This document shows positions 9,156 through 18,095 of a stretch of 64,000 bases of DNA, one piece after another. Positions within the stretch are counted from its first letter, which is position 1; the number at the start of each line of letters is the position of its first letter. The notes below the pieces were generated by a model. That model had not been told where the DNA came from and made no database searches. It saw only the letters and a program-made list of their open reading frames with translations. The stretch is from assembly GCA_052078155.1 (NCBI GenBank), contig JBQJBP010000004.1, positions 62,001 through 126,000 of the forward strand, written 5' to 3'. The position numbers and the translations under genes were made by a program. This DNA is from CAXBMB01 sp052078155. Its GTDB lineage: Bacteria; Pseudomonadota; Alphaproteobacteria; Kiloniellales; DSM-21159.

Positions 9156-10241
9156 TCAGCCCTCCTTTCCGATCAGATGACTGTCGGCGTAGATGTTCAC
9201 CCGGCTGGTGTCGAAGGCGATGGACACCCCTTCCTGGGGCACGGGCATGCCTTCCGGCACCATCAGCTTGACATCGTGGCCCTTGAGGTCGGTGTGGACG
9301 ATCCGATAGCGACCGACGTCTTCCACCTTGGACACCTGAACAGGCAGGCCGCTTTCCCCGGGTTCACACAGACGCACAAACTCGGGGCGAACGCCCAGTT
9401 CCAGGAGCTTACAGTCGCTGGGCGGGGTGACACCGGCGGGAAGCGTGATGCTCTCCCCCGCGACAATGGCTTCCTGGCCATTCAGTTCACAGGGCAGCAC
9501 ATTCATGCCCGGTGAGCCGATGAAGTAACCAACGAAGGTGTGCGCAGGATTCTCGAAAAGATCCTGCGGTGTGCCGATCTGCACCACCTCCCCTTCGTAC
9601 ATGACCACCACCTTGTCCGCGAAGGTCAGCGCCTCGGTCTGATCGTGGGTCACATAGATCATGGTGTGGTCAAATTCGCGGTGCAGGTGCTTCAGCTGAG
9701 ACCGCAGCTGCCATTTCAGGTGAGGGTCAATCACCGTCAGCGGTTCATCAAACAGGATCGCCGCCACGTCGGAGCGGACCAGTCCGCGTCCCAGGGAAAT
9801 CTTCTGCTTGGCGTCAGCAGTCAGGCCCGCTGCCCGGCGGTTGAGACTGTCGCTCAGTTCCAGGATTTCGGCCATCTGGCGCACGCGGCTGTCAATCTCA
9901 CTGGCCGGGGCCCCGCGATTTTTCAGCGGGAAAGCCAGATTCTGATAGACCGTCATGGTGTCGTAGACCACCGGGAACTGGAAAACCTGGGCAATATTGC
10001 GCTTGTCGGTCGGCAGATTGGTGACATCCTGGTCCCCGAACAGGACCTGCCCCCGGCTGGGGTGCAGCAGGCCGGAGATGATGTTGAGCAGGGTTGTCTT
10101 GCCACAGCCGGACGGGCCCAACAGGGCATAGGCCCCGCCGTCGTCCCAGGCGATGTCCAGTTGCTTCAGGGCGAAATCTTCCGGCCCCTGCGGATTTGGC
10201 AGGTAAGAGTGCGCCAGGTTTTTCAGGTGAATTTTAGCCAT
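9156..10241 (-). CDS. glpT: Glycerol ABC transporter ATPase GlpT, with divergent signature motif
   Basis: A 361-residue ABC ATPase with Walker A (GPSGCGKTTLLN, near residue 43), Walker B (VAAILFDEPL) and the switch histidine (IYVTHDQTEA). A C-terminal OB-like regulatory domain lies beyond residue 240. Where LSGGQ is expected the sequence is LTADAKQKISLGRGL, and the D-loop reads TVIDPH, so the composite ATP site it contributes is atypical. From memory this looks family-wide for GlpT-type ATPases. The partner GlpS keeps a normal LSGGQ, suggesting an asymmetric ATPase pair. It is unrelated to the E. coli G3P antiporter of the same symbol. Confidence 0.87.
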   Translation of the reverse strand: MAKIHLKNLAHSYLPNPQGPEDFALKQLDIAWDDGGAYALLGPSGCGKTTLLNIISGLLHPSRGQVLFGDQDVTNLPTDKRNIAQVFQFPVVYDTMTVYQNLAFPLKNRGAPASEIDSRVRQMAEILELSDSLNRRAAGLTADAKQKISLGRGLVRSDVAAILFDEPLTVIDPHLKWQLRSQLKHLHREFDHTMIYVTHDQTEALTFADKVVVMYEGEVVQIGTPQDLFENPAHTFVGYFIGSPGMNVLPCELNGQEAIVAGESITLPAGVTPPSDCKLLELGVRPEFVRLCEPGESGLPVQVSKVEDVGRYRIVHTDLKGHDVKLMVPEGMPVPQEGVSIAFDTSRVNIYADSHLIGKEG

Positions 10242-10252
10242 TGCCCGCTCCC

Positions 10253-11341
10253 CTATGCCTGTTCCGTTGCATCGGGAACCGCCACCTGGGTTCCGTCTTC
10301 AGCAAAAATGAAAAAGCGGGAGGGATCGAGGTAAAGCTCAATGGTCTGATCCACATCCACATTGCGCACCCCGTGGGTCAGCGCCACCCAGCGTTCCCCA
10401 AAGGCGTCCACATGGACGAAGCTCTCGGAACCGGTGATTTCACTGACCGCAACCGTTGCAGAGAAAGACACGAGATCATCGTGACCTTTATCCAGATGCA
10501 GGTGATAGGGACGGAAACCGACAATGTAGCGGCCATCGCCGAGGCCAGCTGCGGCTTTCCCGGCTTTGATGCGCAGGTTGTCCGCAAACACCAGTTCATT
10601 ACCCTCTTTGACCACAGCTTTGCTGTTCATGGGCGGGTCGCTCATGGTCGTAGCAGTCAGCAAGGAGTTGGGCCGCCGGTAGAGATCCAGGGTGGGACCG
10701 AACTGGGTTGCCTGACCTTCATGCAGACAAACCGTGCTGCCGCCCAGCAGAAGCGCTTCTGACGGCTCCGTGGTGGCATAGACGAAGATGGCGCCGGAGG
10801 CTTCAAAGATCCGGGGCAGTTCAGCCCGCAACTCTTCACGCAGCTTGTAGTCCAGGTTTGCCAGCGGTTCATCCAGCAACACCAGGTCGGCCTGCTTGAC
10901 CAGGGCGCGGGCCAAAGCCGTACGCTGCTGCTGACCACCGGACAGCTCGAGCGGCATACGCTCGAGCATGGGGGTCAGTTTCATCAGGTCAGCTGCCTTG
11001 CGGACCTTGCTGTCAATTTCTGACTCAGCCACCTTGGCCAGGCGCAAAGGCGAGGCAATGTTCTCATAGACCGTGAAAACGGGATAGTTGATGAACTGCT
11101 GGTAGACCATGGCCACATTGCGCCGCTGTACGGGCATGCCGGTCACATCCTGACCGTTCATCAAAAGGCGCCCGCTGGAGGGTTTGTCCAACCCGGCCAT
11201 CAGACGCATGAGGGATGTCTTGCCTGACAGGGTGGGCCCCAACAGAACATTCAAAGAGCCAGCTTCGAATTCGAGAGACATCTCATGCAGATGTGTCTCG
11301 TTTCCGACCTGCTTGGTCACGGCATCTAGCTTAAGTGACAT
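10253..11341 (-). CDS. glpS: Glycerol ABC transporter ATPase GlpS
   Basis: A 362-residue ABC ATPase and the first gene of the transporter operon. Walker A is the slightly unusual GPTLSGKTS (near residue 35). The signature LSGGQQQRTALARAL, Walker B ADLVLLDEPL and D-loop ANLD are normal. The position of the switch histidine is TTEPSEA (FVYATTEPSEALLLGG), so histidine is replaced. This complements GlpT, which has the histidine but lacks LSGGQ. The ATG is 213 bp downstream of glpD. That spacer shows no strong terminator, so glpD and the transporter may be one transcript. Confidence 0.87.
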   Translation of the reverse strand: MSLKLDAVTKQVGNETHLHEMSLEFEAGSLNVLLGPTLSGKTSLMRLMAGLDKPSSGRLLMNGQDVTGMPVQRRNVAMVYQQFINYPVFTVYENIASPLRLAKVAESEIDSKVRKAADLMKLTPMLERMPLELSGGQQQRTALARALVKQADLVLLDEPLANLDYKLREELRAELPRIFEASGAIFVYATTEPSEALLLGGSTVCLHEGQATQFGPTLDLYRRPNSLLTATTMSDPPMNSKAVVKEGNELVFADNLRIKAGKAAAGLGDGRYIVGFRPYHLHLDKGHDDLVSFSATVAVSEITGSESFVHVDAFGERWVALTHGVRNVDVDQTIELYLDPSRFFIFAEDGTQVAVPDATEQA

Positions 11342-11554
11342 TTAGCCCAACAAACTCCGATTCTCCGGACGTCAGGTTCATCACGAAGGACGTACCAACG
11401 TCTGCTTGGCTTGAGGTCACAGTCCCCTGCTGATTTTCCATGACAGAAGCGCCGGATAAGGCTTCTGACATTCAGGAAACTCCCCAAACCGTATTTTATC
11501 CCCAACTTTGCAACCGTTGCATGACAACGCCTGAAAGAGAGGCCCTTTAACTTC

Positions 11555-13057
11555 TTAAGACGGCAGTCTCTTCTTCAGTCGTTCCACCGTCTCTTTTCCG
11601 GCGCGCAACCCCAGTTTGGAGCGTCGCCACAAGAGGTCCTCAGCCGTGCGCAGCCATTCATGCTTTTCCAGATAGGCGACTTCGGCTTCATAGATGCCGC
11701 TGCCAAAATCTTCCCCCAGGTCGGCCATGGAGGCTTTGTCTTTCAGCAGCACGTCGATGCGTGTGCCGTAGGCCCGGGCATAGCGGCGCAGCAGGTCCGC
11801 TGGCAGCCAGAAATAGCGCCCCTGCACATCGGCCAGATAACTTTCAAAGTCCGCATTGGGCATGTCACCGCCCGGCAGAACGCCTTCTGACGTCCAGGTC
11901 TTATCGGCAAAGCCCATCAAAGGCTGCAGCTTGCCCAGAGCATGTTCGGCCAGCTTGCGGTAGGTGGTCAGCTTGCCGCCGAAAACTGAAAGCAGCGGGG
12001 CCTGACCTTCACTGGCGTCAATGTCGAAAACATAGTCACGGGTGACAGCCGAAACATTGGCGCTTTGATCGTCGTAGAGGGGCCGCACGCCGGAGAAGGT
12101 CCAGACGATGTCCTCTTTGCTGATCTGCTGCTTGAAATAGGCGTTTACCGACTTCAGCAGGTAAGACACTTCATCGTCTTCGATGGCCACCTTTGACGGA
12201 TCACCTTCGTAGGTCAGGTCTGTGGTGCCCACCAGAGTGAAATTGCGCTCATAAGGAATGGTGAAGACAATGCGACGGTCTTCATTCTGGAAGATGTAGG
12301 CCTGGGCGCCTTCATAGAGGCGCGGCACCACAAAATGAGACCCTTTGACCAGGCGCAGACCGGCAGGCCGGTTCACCTGAATGACCTTGCCCAGAATGTC
12401 ACTGACCCAGGGCCCGCCAGCGTTGACCAGCGCCCGCGCCTTAACCTGGTAGGGCTCCTCACCTTCCGGCTGCAGATTGACAGACCAAAGGTCCCCTTCA
12501 CGCCGGGCCAGGGTACAGGTCGTTCGGGTGACAACTTCTGCCCCCCGCTCAACCGCGTCCATGGCGTTCAGCACCACAAGGCGGGCGTCGTCGACCCAGC
12601 AATCCGAGTATTCGAAGGCTTTGGTGATGTCATCGCGCAGAGACTGGCCGGCCGGATCGCGGCGCATGTTCAGGCTGCGGGTACCGGGCAGGATCTTTCG
12701 ACCGCCCAGATGGTCATAGAGGAAGAGACCCAGGCGCACCATCCAGGCCGGGCGCAGGGACTTCACGTGAGGCAGCACAAAACGCAGCGGCCAGATGATA
12801 TGAGGGGCTGCCTGTAGCAACACTTCACGCTCAATCAGAGCTTCGCGCACCAGACGGAATTCGTAGTACTCCAGATAGCGCAGGCCACCATGGATCAGCT
12901 TCGTCGAGGCAGAGGAGGTCGCACTGGCCAGGTCACTCTTTTCACAGACCAGAACCTTCAGCCCGCGCCCTGCCGCATCTCTGGCGATACCCACGCCATT
13001 AATGCCACCGCCGATGACCACCAGATCATAGATATCCTTTTGCGCCTCACCCGGCAT
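11555..13057 (-). CDS. glpD: Aerobic glycerol-3-phosphate dehydrogenase
   Basis: An FAD enzyme oxidising sn-glycerol 3-phosphate to dihydroxyacetone phosphate at the membrane quinone pool. From the ATG at 13057 it has 500 residues, the usual length. The FAD-binding motif follows at once (DLVVIGGGINGVGIARDAAGRG), then the family signature STKLIHGGLRYLEYYEF. Upstream starts at 13102 (ATG) or 13144 (TTG) would add 15-29 residues without family counterpart. A GlpR-like inverted repeat lies upstream at 13183-13197. It follows GlpK in the pathway and precedes the transporter genes on the same strand. Confidence 0.95.
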   Translation of the reverse strand: MPGEAQKDIYDLVVIGGGINGVGIARDAAGRGLKVLVCEKSDLASATSSASTKLIHGGLRYLEYYEFRLVREALIEREVLLQAAPHIIWPLRFVLPHVKSLRPAWMVRLGLFLYDHLGGRKILPGTRSLNMRRDPAGQSLRDDITKAFEYSDCWVDDARLVVLNAMDAVERGAEVVTRTTCTLARREGDLWSVNLQPEGEEPYQVKARALVNAGGPWVSDILGKVIQVNRPAGLRLVKGSHFVVPRLYEGAQAYIFQNEDRRIVFTIPYERNFTLVGTTDLTYEGDPSKVAIEDDEVSYLLKSVNAYFKQQISKEDIVWTFSGVRPLYDDQSANVSAVTRDYVFDIDASEGQAPLLSVFGGKLTTYRKLAEHALGKLQPLMGFADKTWTSEGVLPGGDMPNADFESYLADVQGRYFWLPADLLRRYARAYGTRIDVLLKDKASMADLGEDFGSGIYEAEVAYLEKHEWLRTAEDLLWRRSKLGLRAGKETVERLKKRLPS

Positions 13058-13182
13058 AATACCCGAAGTCCCAAAATCACTTTTGAATGAAGAAACGGCC
13101 ATCCGCTTTGCCTGATGAACCAACGCAGGTTCAGCTTCGGCCAAACGGATAACCGACTTTGTACCGATTGACGACTATATAT

Positions 13183-13197
13183 GAACAGAAAATGTTC
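13183..13197. promoter_or_regulatory. Candidate GlpR operator upstream of glpD
   Basis: GAACA-gaaaa-TGTTC is a perfect 5-bp inverted repeat with a 5-bp spacer. It matches the TGTTC/GAACA half-sites of enterobacterial GlpR operators and lies 126 bp upstream of the chosen glpD start. With glpR nearby it is the likely site through which glycerol 3-phosphate relieves repression. Inferred from motif and position. Confidence 0.5.
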
Positions 13198-13998
13198 GGA
13201 TATGAAAATTTCCGACTCAAGTGAAATCAAAAGGCTTGACCCACAGGATTTCACCTTCAAGCGGTTGATATTCAACAAAAAACAGTATTGAAAAAACTCA
13301 CAATCCGATCATAAGGCGTTGTTTGCATCAGCAACTCGACCTTACCAAGGTAAAGCCTAAACTATTGAAAACACTGCAAATAACTCAAAACTCACCGCCA
13401 TTGTCGGCATTTTCCCTTTGGTCACACATCAGCGCAACTGAGCAAGATTGAAAGACAAAGCGCGCGTTCCAACAGTAGGGAATCTATAGCGCTCCAGACA
13501 GAAAGCAGTTCAGAAGGGATTAAGGTGCGATCTTTCTCCTGCCCGTCGCCGCGAAGACAGGCAAAGCACGACTCATCTCTCTTTCACAGAAATGCCCGCA
13601 AAACATCCGGAATTAGATATGTTTCAAATGGTTAAAGTGCGAACTTTTTGATGATTTTCAAAATCATAGACCAGGCGGCCGTCTCGGATTTTAGAAAAGC
13701 GGCATAACCTGACCGCAAAGAACCGCTGCCCACGGCAGGTTGGCGCCAGCAAATAGTGAACCCATATCAGGTTCACTTTGTTCGTCTGTGAAGACACAAA
13801 CAACAACTTGGCTGCCCATCAACGCGCCCAACGTAAGCGGCCTTACCCCTCTAACCATCTAATTTGTCAGAAAGATTCCTTCCCTTTCCTGGCGGAACCT
13901 CCAGGTCATGAATGCCAGCCTCACTGGAAGAGTTCCGGGAGACTCCACAAAGGGCAGGAGTTTCAGATCTGAGAAGCCCGTCTCAGGGCAGGGATCCC

Positions 13999-14132
13999 AG
14001 AGTCACATCGGTTTAAGTGAACTCACTGCGTGACAGCACTTCAATCGTGAAACTCTTTTCACCCTGTTAGAGGATGATCCGTGGAGGAATTCAAAGCACA
14101 GAGCGCGTCTAGCTAACGCGATCATGCTTTAG
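13999..14132 (+). repeat. Dispersed intergenic repeat, copy B
   Basis: Same order of blocks as copy A: AGAGTCACATCGGTTTAAGTG, then GTTAGAGGATGATCCG, then GCGATCATGCTTTAG at the end. It lies just past the stop of glpR, in the spacer before glpD. Confidence 0.7.
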
Positions 14133-14178
14133 GTTCCCCAGCCAGATATTGCTCTTTTTGGGAATGGTCGCTTTGGCT

Positions 14179-14946
14179 TTAGCGGCCAGACACGGCCAGG
14201 TCCACTTCGCCTTCCTGCAGCAGCTTTTCCATTTGGCTGCTGGGGGTCTTGTCCGTGATCAGCATATCCACCTGAGATATATGCCCCAGCCGAACCATGG
14301 CATTGCGCCCGAACTTGGAATGATCAGCCACCAGAAACACTTTGCGGGAGTTCTCAATGATGGATTGAGCCACCCGCACTTCCCGGTAATCGTAATCCAG
14401 GAGCGTACCGTCTTCCTCTACGGATGAGATGCCGATGATGCCGTAATCCACCTTGAACTGGCGGATCAGATCAATGGTGGCTTCCCCGACAATGCCGCGA
14501 TCTCTGGACCGCACAACCCCGCCGGCCACAATCACTTCAAAGTCAGAATTTCCGCTGAGAACAGACGCCACATTCAGGTTGTTGGTGATGATGCGCAGCC
14601 CTTCATGCTGCATCAGGGCCTGGGCTACCGTTTCCGTGGTGGTGCCGATGTTGATGAACAAAGACGCGCGATTGGGAATGTGTTTGGCCACTTCCCGGGC
14701 GATGGCGTTCTTTTCGGGCAGGTTCATCACCTGCCGGGCGCCATAAGGAGCATTTTCCACAGAAGAAGGAAGACCAGCTCCACCGTGATAGCGGCGCAGC
14801 AGATCCTGGTCACAGAGGGCATTGATGTCCCGGCGCACAGTCTGCGGGGTGACCTTGAACTGCTCGGCCAGGGCCTCGATGCTCACAAAGCCCTGTTCTC
14901 TCACCAGATGCAGGATTTTTCCCATTCGGGGGCTAATGTCGTTCAC
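14179..14946 (-). CDS. glpR: DeoR-family glycerol-3-phosphate regulon repressor
   Basis: A 255-residue DeoR-type repressor. The N-terminal helix-turn-helix (residues 6-57) is the DeoR type, with VSIEALAEQFKVTPQTVRRDINALCDQDLLRRYHGGA. The C-terminal sugar-phosphate-binding domain shows FINIGTTTE and VVRSRDRGIVGEATIDLIRQFKVDYGIIGISS. It starts at GTG with AGGAAG just upstream. It is divergent from glpK and upstream of glpD on the same strand, so it probably controls both and the transporter operon. The ligand is expected to be glycerol 3-phosphate, as for the family. Confidence 0.92.
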   Translation of the reverse strand: MNDISPRMGKILHLVREQGFVSIEALAEQFKVTPQTVRRDINALCDQDLLRRYHGGAGLPSSVENAPYGARQVMNLPEKNAIAREVAKHIPNRASLFINIGTTTETVAQALMQHEGLRIITNNLNVASVLSGNSDFEVIVAGGVVRSRDRGIVGEATIDLIRQFKVDYGIIGISSVEEDGTLLDYDYREVRVAQSIIENSRKVFLVADHSKFGRNAMVRLGHISQVDMLITDKTPSSQMEKLLQEGEVDLAVSGR

Positions 14947-15044
14947 GATCTTCCTGTTCCTTGCCCTGCTTACGTTTCTTCTTTGCCTCGCACGGCATTG
15001 CCACTCAAGGCATTCCCTCTCACGGCATTCTCATTCTTGACGTT

Positions 15045-15066
15045 CTAACTACTGGCTAACTACTGG
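15045..15066. repeat. Two tandem 11-bp units between glpR and glpK
   Basis: CTAACTACTGG occurs twice head to tail, about 100 bp upstream of the glpR start. Just before it (14988-15033), CACGGCATT-like units recur three times at 15-18 bp spacing. This is a simple-sequence expansion in the regulatory spacer. Confidence 0.7.
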
Positions 15067-15455
15067 CACTCCCAGGCCCGACTTTTTGGATCCGGCGTCT
15101 GGCCAGACACGAGCCAGGAGTACCTCTGCTCAATCGAGCTTTCTGAACACTATGACAGCTTTATTTTCGGAAATGAACTTTACAGAAGCAGTTAAGCCTG
15201 CAAAAGCTGGTTTCATCATCTTCCAATGGCACAGAAGCAATTAACATGTCAGAGGACACTGCGCGACTTTCAGGTTCTCTCATATATCAAAACGGGTGGC
15301 GCTTCGATTGAAATTCCCGCTAACGGGATTTTTCTGGCGTAAGCTGCCCCTGCTGCCAGAGGTGGCAACTCCTTTTGTCTGTCCGGCAACGCCCCGTGGC
15401 ACCGCGACAGACAGCTAAAACCATCAGGCTGACAAAGAGCTGCAAGGACGAAACG

Positions 15456-16943
15456 ATGAGCGACAAAGACTGCATCCTTTCCATTGACCAGGGAACCACT
15501 TCCTCCCGAGCCATTGTCTTTGACAAAAAAGGGCGCGCCGTCTCCACCGCTCAGCAGGAATTCGATCAGCACTATCCCTCCGACGGCTGGGTGGAGCACG
15601 AACCGGAGGACATCTGGAGCACCACGCTTGAGGTCAGCCGCCAGGCCCTGTCCGAAGCCGAAGGCAAGGGGTTCCGAGTCGCTGCCATCGGCATCACCAA
15701 CCAGCGCGAAACCACCCTGGTCTGGGACCGGCAGAGCGGCAAAGCCCTCTACAAGGCCATTGTCTGGCAGGATCGGCGCACCTCCGCCATCTGCAAGAAG
15801 CTGCGCGACCAGGGGGCAGAAGCCACTGTCGCCGCCAAAACCGGCCTGCTGGTCGATCCCTACTTCTCAGCCACCAAAGCGGCCTGGATTCTGGATCGGG
15901 TGGAAAATGCCCGGCTGCGGGCCGACAGAGGCGAGCTGGCCTTTGGCACCGTGGACAGTTTTTTGCTCTGGCGTTTGACCGGCGGGAAGGTTCACGCCAC
16001 CGACGCCACCAACGCCAGCCGAACCAACCTCTACAACATTCACGACAACAGCTGGGATCCGGAACTGCTCTCTCTCTTCAGAGTGCCTGAGTCCGTGCTG
16101 CCGGAGGTGAAGGACTGCGCCGATGACTTTGGCATGACCGATCCTCAGCTGTTCGGGCGCGCCATCCCCATTTTGGGCATTGCCGGTGACCAACAGGCAG
16201 CTGCCATTGGCCAGGCCTGTTTCGAACCAGGCAGCATCAAAAGCACCTATGGCACCGGCTGTTTTGTCATTCTCAACACCGGCGACAAAGCCGTGGCGTC
16301 GAAGAACCGGCTGCTGACCACCATTGGCTATCGCCTGAACGGGCAGACGTCCTATGCCATCGAAGGCTCGATCTTTGTGTCCGGGGCAGCCGTACAGTGG
16401 CTGCGTGATGGCATCAAAATCATCGATAACGCCGCAGAAACAGAGGCCATGGCCCGCTCTCTGGACAACAATCACGGGGTCTATCTGGTGCCGGCCTTTA
16501 CCGGGTTGGGAGCGCCTCACTGGGATTCCGAAGCCCGCGGGGCCATTTTTGGCCTGACCCGGGACACCGGCATTGCCCAGCTGGCCCGGGCCACGCTGGA
16601 ATCTGTCTGCTACCAGACCTACGATCTGTTCCAGGCCATGGCAGAGGACGGGGTGCGTCCGAAAACCCTGAAAGTGGACGGCGGCATGGTGGCCAACGAC
16701 TGGCTGCTGCAGTTCCTCTCAGACACCCTGGACATGCCGGTCCAGCGCCCGGTGGTCAACGAAACCACCGCTTTGGGCGCAGCATATCTGGCCGGGTTGC
16801 AGGCAGGTTTCTACAGCTCTTTGGAAGACCTGGCTGCCCAGTGGCAGGAAGAAGCCAGCTTTGCACCGCAGATGAACGCCAGTGTCCGAGAAAAACAGCT
16901 GGCTGGCTGGCAGGACGCCGTCCGCCGCACCAAGAGCAATTAA
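15456..16943 (+). CDS. glpK: Glycerol kinase
   Basis: A FGGY-family kinase phosphorylating glycerol to sn-glycerol 3-phosphate. It has 495 residues from the ATG at 15456, which follows AAGGACG; longer open frame upstream has no family counterpart. Visible landmarks are ILSIDQGTTSSRAIVFD at the start, GITNQRETTLVWDR, WQDRRTS, the hinge region GIAGDQQAAAIGQACF, and the C-terminal ATP-site stretch LKVDGGMVANDWLLQFLSD. It is transcribed away from glpR. The product feeds GlpD and is also the likely inducer of GlpR. Confidence 0.96.
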   Translation: MSDKDCILSIDQGTTSSRAIVFDKKGRAVSTAQQEFDQHYPSDGWVEHEPEDIWSTTLEVSRQALSEAEGKGFRVAAIGITNQRETTLVWDRQSGKALYKAIVWQDRRTSAICKKLRDQGAEATVAAKTGLLVDPYFSATKAAWILDRVENARLRADRGELAFGTVDSFLLWRLTGGKVHATDATNASRTNLYNIHDNSWDPELLSLFRVPESVLPEVKDCADDFGMTDPQLFGRAIPILGIAGDQQAAAIGQACFEPGSIKSTYGTGCFVILNTGDKAVASKNRLLTTIGYRLNGQTSYAIEGSIFVSGAAVQWLRDGIKIIDNAAETEAMARSLDNNHGVYLVPAFTGLGAPHWDSEARGAIFGLTRDTGIAQLARATLESVCYQTYDLFQAMAEDGVRPKTLKVDGGMVANDWLLQFLSDTLDMPVQRPVVNETTALGAAYLAGLQAGFYSSLEDLAAQWQEEASFAPQMNASVREKQLAGWQDAVRRTKSN

Positions 16944-17009
16944 CGCAAATCCTCGCTGAAGTTCAGCCCTGGTCTGCCTGCGGTTTCCTGCGGTCACACC
17001 AGGGCCTTA

Positions 17010-17146
17010 AGATGAAGTCGCTTTAAGAGAGCCCACTACCTGATAGGGCTTGAAGCATGACTCTGCCTCTATTCAGTTGGACAGAGGATAAATGACGGCT
17101 CAGGTACAAGCGCCTGGCGCTTCCAAGCAAAGCGATCATGCTCTTG
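17010..17146 (+). repeat. Dispersed intergenic repeat, degenerate copy C
   Basis: The distal part (GACAGAGGATAAATGACGG, then GGTACAAGCGCCTGGCGCTT and GCGATCATGCTCTTGG) aligns well with copy A. The first half (near 17010) is eroded. It lies past glpK. From here to 17527 the spacer is AT-rich and shows no convincing gene; GTATA/TATAC form an inverted repeat at 17356-17372. Confidence 0.6.
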
Positions 17147-17527
17147 GATATCGAAACCCGTAAGTGGCTTCTGCTTCTTATCGGTTAATCCGACAAAATC
17201 GCCTCTACAGGACAAAAATACATTACGCAGACGTCCAGATTGTTCCCGTCCAATACAAGTGATTTAACTAAAAATAATTGTATCTTTTCAGCATGTTATG
17301 GATTTACCCATAAATCGCGACGAAAGGTCACAAGAAGAATTTCGCTCTGGAAATTGTATACCATTTCTATACCTATGAATAACTGAGTATGAGTGCATTC
17401 ACCGGTTTCCAGAAGATCAGATTGACCACCGATTGGGATGTCATGATCTGGAGCCCAGCTGAAACTGCACGCTCAAATTCTAAATCAATCTGCCCACCCC
17501 TCTTGTCGGCCGGACCAACCAAGAACA

Positions 17528-17998
17528 ATGACCCATCCAGCCGCCCCCCTTCCCCTCCCCCGTCAAAACACCAACGGTCTCTTTCCCCCGATGAAGCGTC
17601 CCCATCCCGCAGCTGTTCAGCCGTTTGCCATAGATGAACAGTCCAAAAACCACGCCCTTTTCCCCCAAGACTGCAAGTATCAGGCCCTTCGCGAGGCTGA
17701 AGGTCTTCTCTTTCCCGCGCAAAAATCTGCATCAGTGTCCGCCGACCCTGACGCTCCCTGGGTCCCCCCTTGCATAGCCTCTTTGCTGAACGCTGCTGAC
17801 GAAGTAGCGGAGAGCAATCCAACATTCAGCCGGAAACTGCGCCGAAACGCGGCTGACATGATCAAGGACGGTCCGTGCAAAGCCTGTATGCCCGGCCAGA
17901 CAATTCCCTGTGGCGCCTTACAGCCTGGTCGTCCCAAACCGCTGGGAACCACCGCTTTGCCTGCGGCTGCAAAACGCATAATGGACCCGGACGGCTGA
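17528..17998 (+). CDS. Hypothetical protein, proline- and cysteine-containing
   Basis: An open frame of 156 residues of no family I recognise. The N-terminal 35 residues are rich in proline. The C-terminal third has KLRRNAADMIKDGPCKACMPGQTIPCGA, with cysteines spaced C-x2-C-x7-C that could bind metal or form disulfides. Codon use is moderately like that of the neighbours. The main support is a strong terminator with six T residues on the plus strand, starting 4 bases after the stop. Against it: no strong ribosome site, overlapping minus-strand open frames, and low-complexity composition. It may be a non-coding transcribed region. Confidence 0.4.
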   Translation: MTHPAAPLPLPRQNTNGLFPPMKRPHPAAVQPFAIDEQSKNHALFPQDCKYQALREAEGLLFPAQKSASVSADPDAPWVPPCIASLLNAADEVAESNPTFSRKLRRNAADMIKDGPCKACMPGQTIPCGALQPGRPKPLGTTALPAAAKRIMDPDG

Positions 17999-18002
17999 AA
18001 GC

Positions 18003-18039
18003 AAAGGCCCCCTCCCGTCACCGGAAGGGGGCCTTTTTT
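18003..18039 (+). terminator. Strong intrinsic terminator between the hypothetical gene and hemN
   Basis: AAAGGCCCCC pairs with GGGGGCCTTT and is followed by TTTTTT on the plus strand. On the minus strand it would be followed by only three T residues, so it mainly serves plus-strand transcription, though it may also help end hemN transcripts. Confidence 0.8.
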
Positions 18040-18095
18040 CGAGGTCTGAACGGGAGGGCCCAAACGGCTCGAACGCTCTGTATCAGTTTTGGTGT

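Larger units (their letters stand above)
13145..14178. other. Long spacer between glpR and glpD
   Basis: About 1 kb without a convincing gene. The first 60 bp hold a GlpR-like operator. The middle (13300-13650) is AT-rich with no open frame of gene-like composition. The distal end carries repeat copy B. Short open frames at 13624-13806 (minus) and 13778-13972 (plus) have no recognisable protein features and overlap each other. Confidence 0.45.

Noticed and set aside
13624..13806. A small 60-codon gene in the glpR-glpD spacer
   Set aside because: No ribosome site or family resemblance, and it overlaps another short frame on the other strand.
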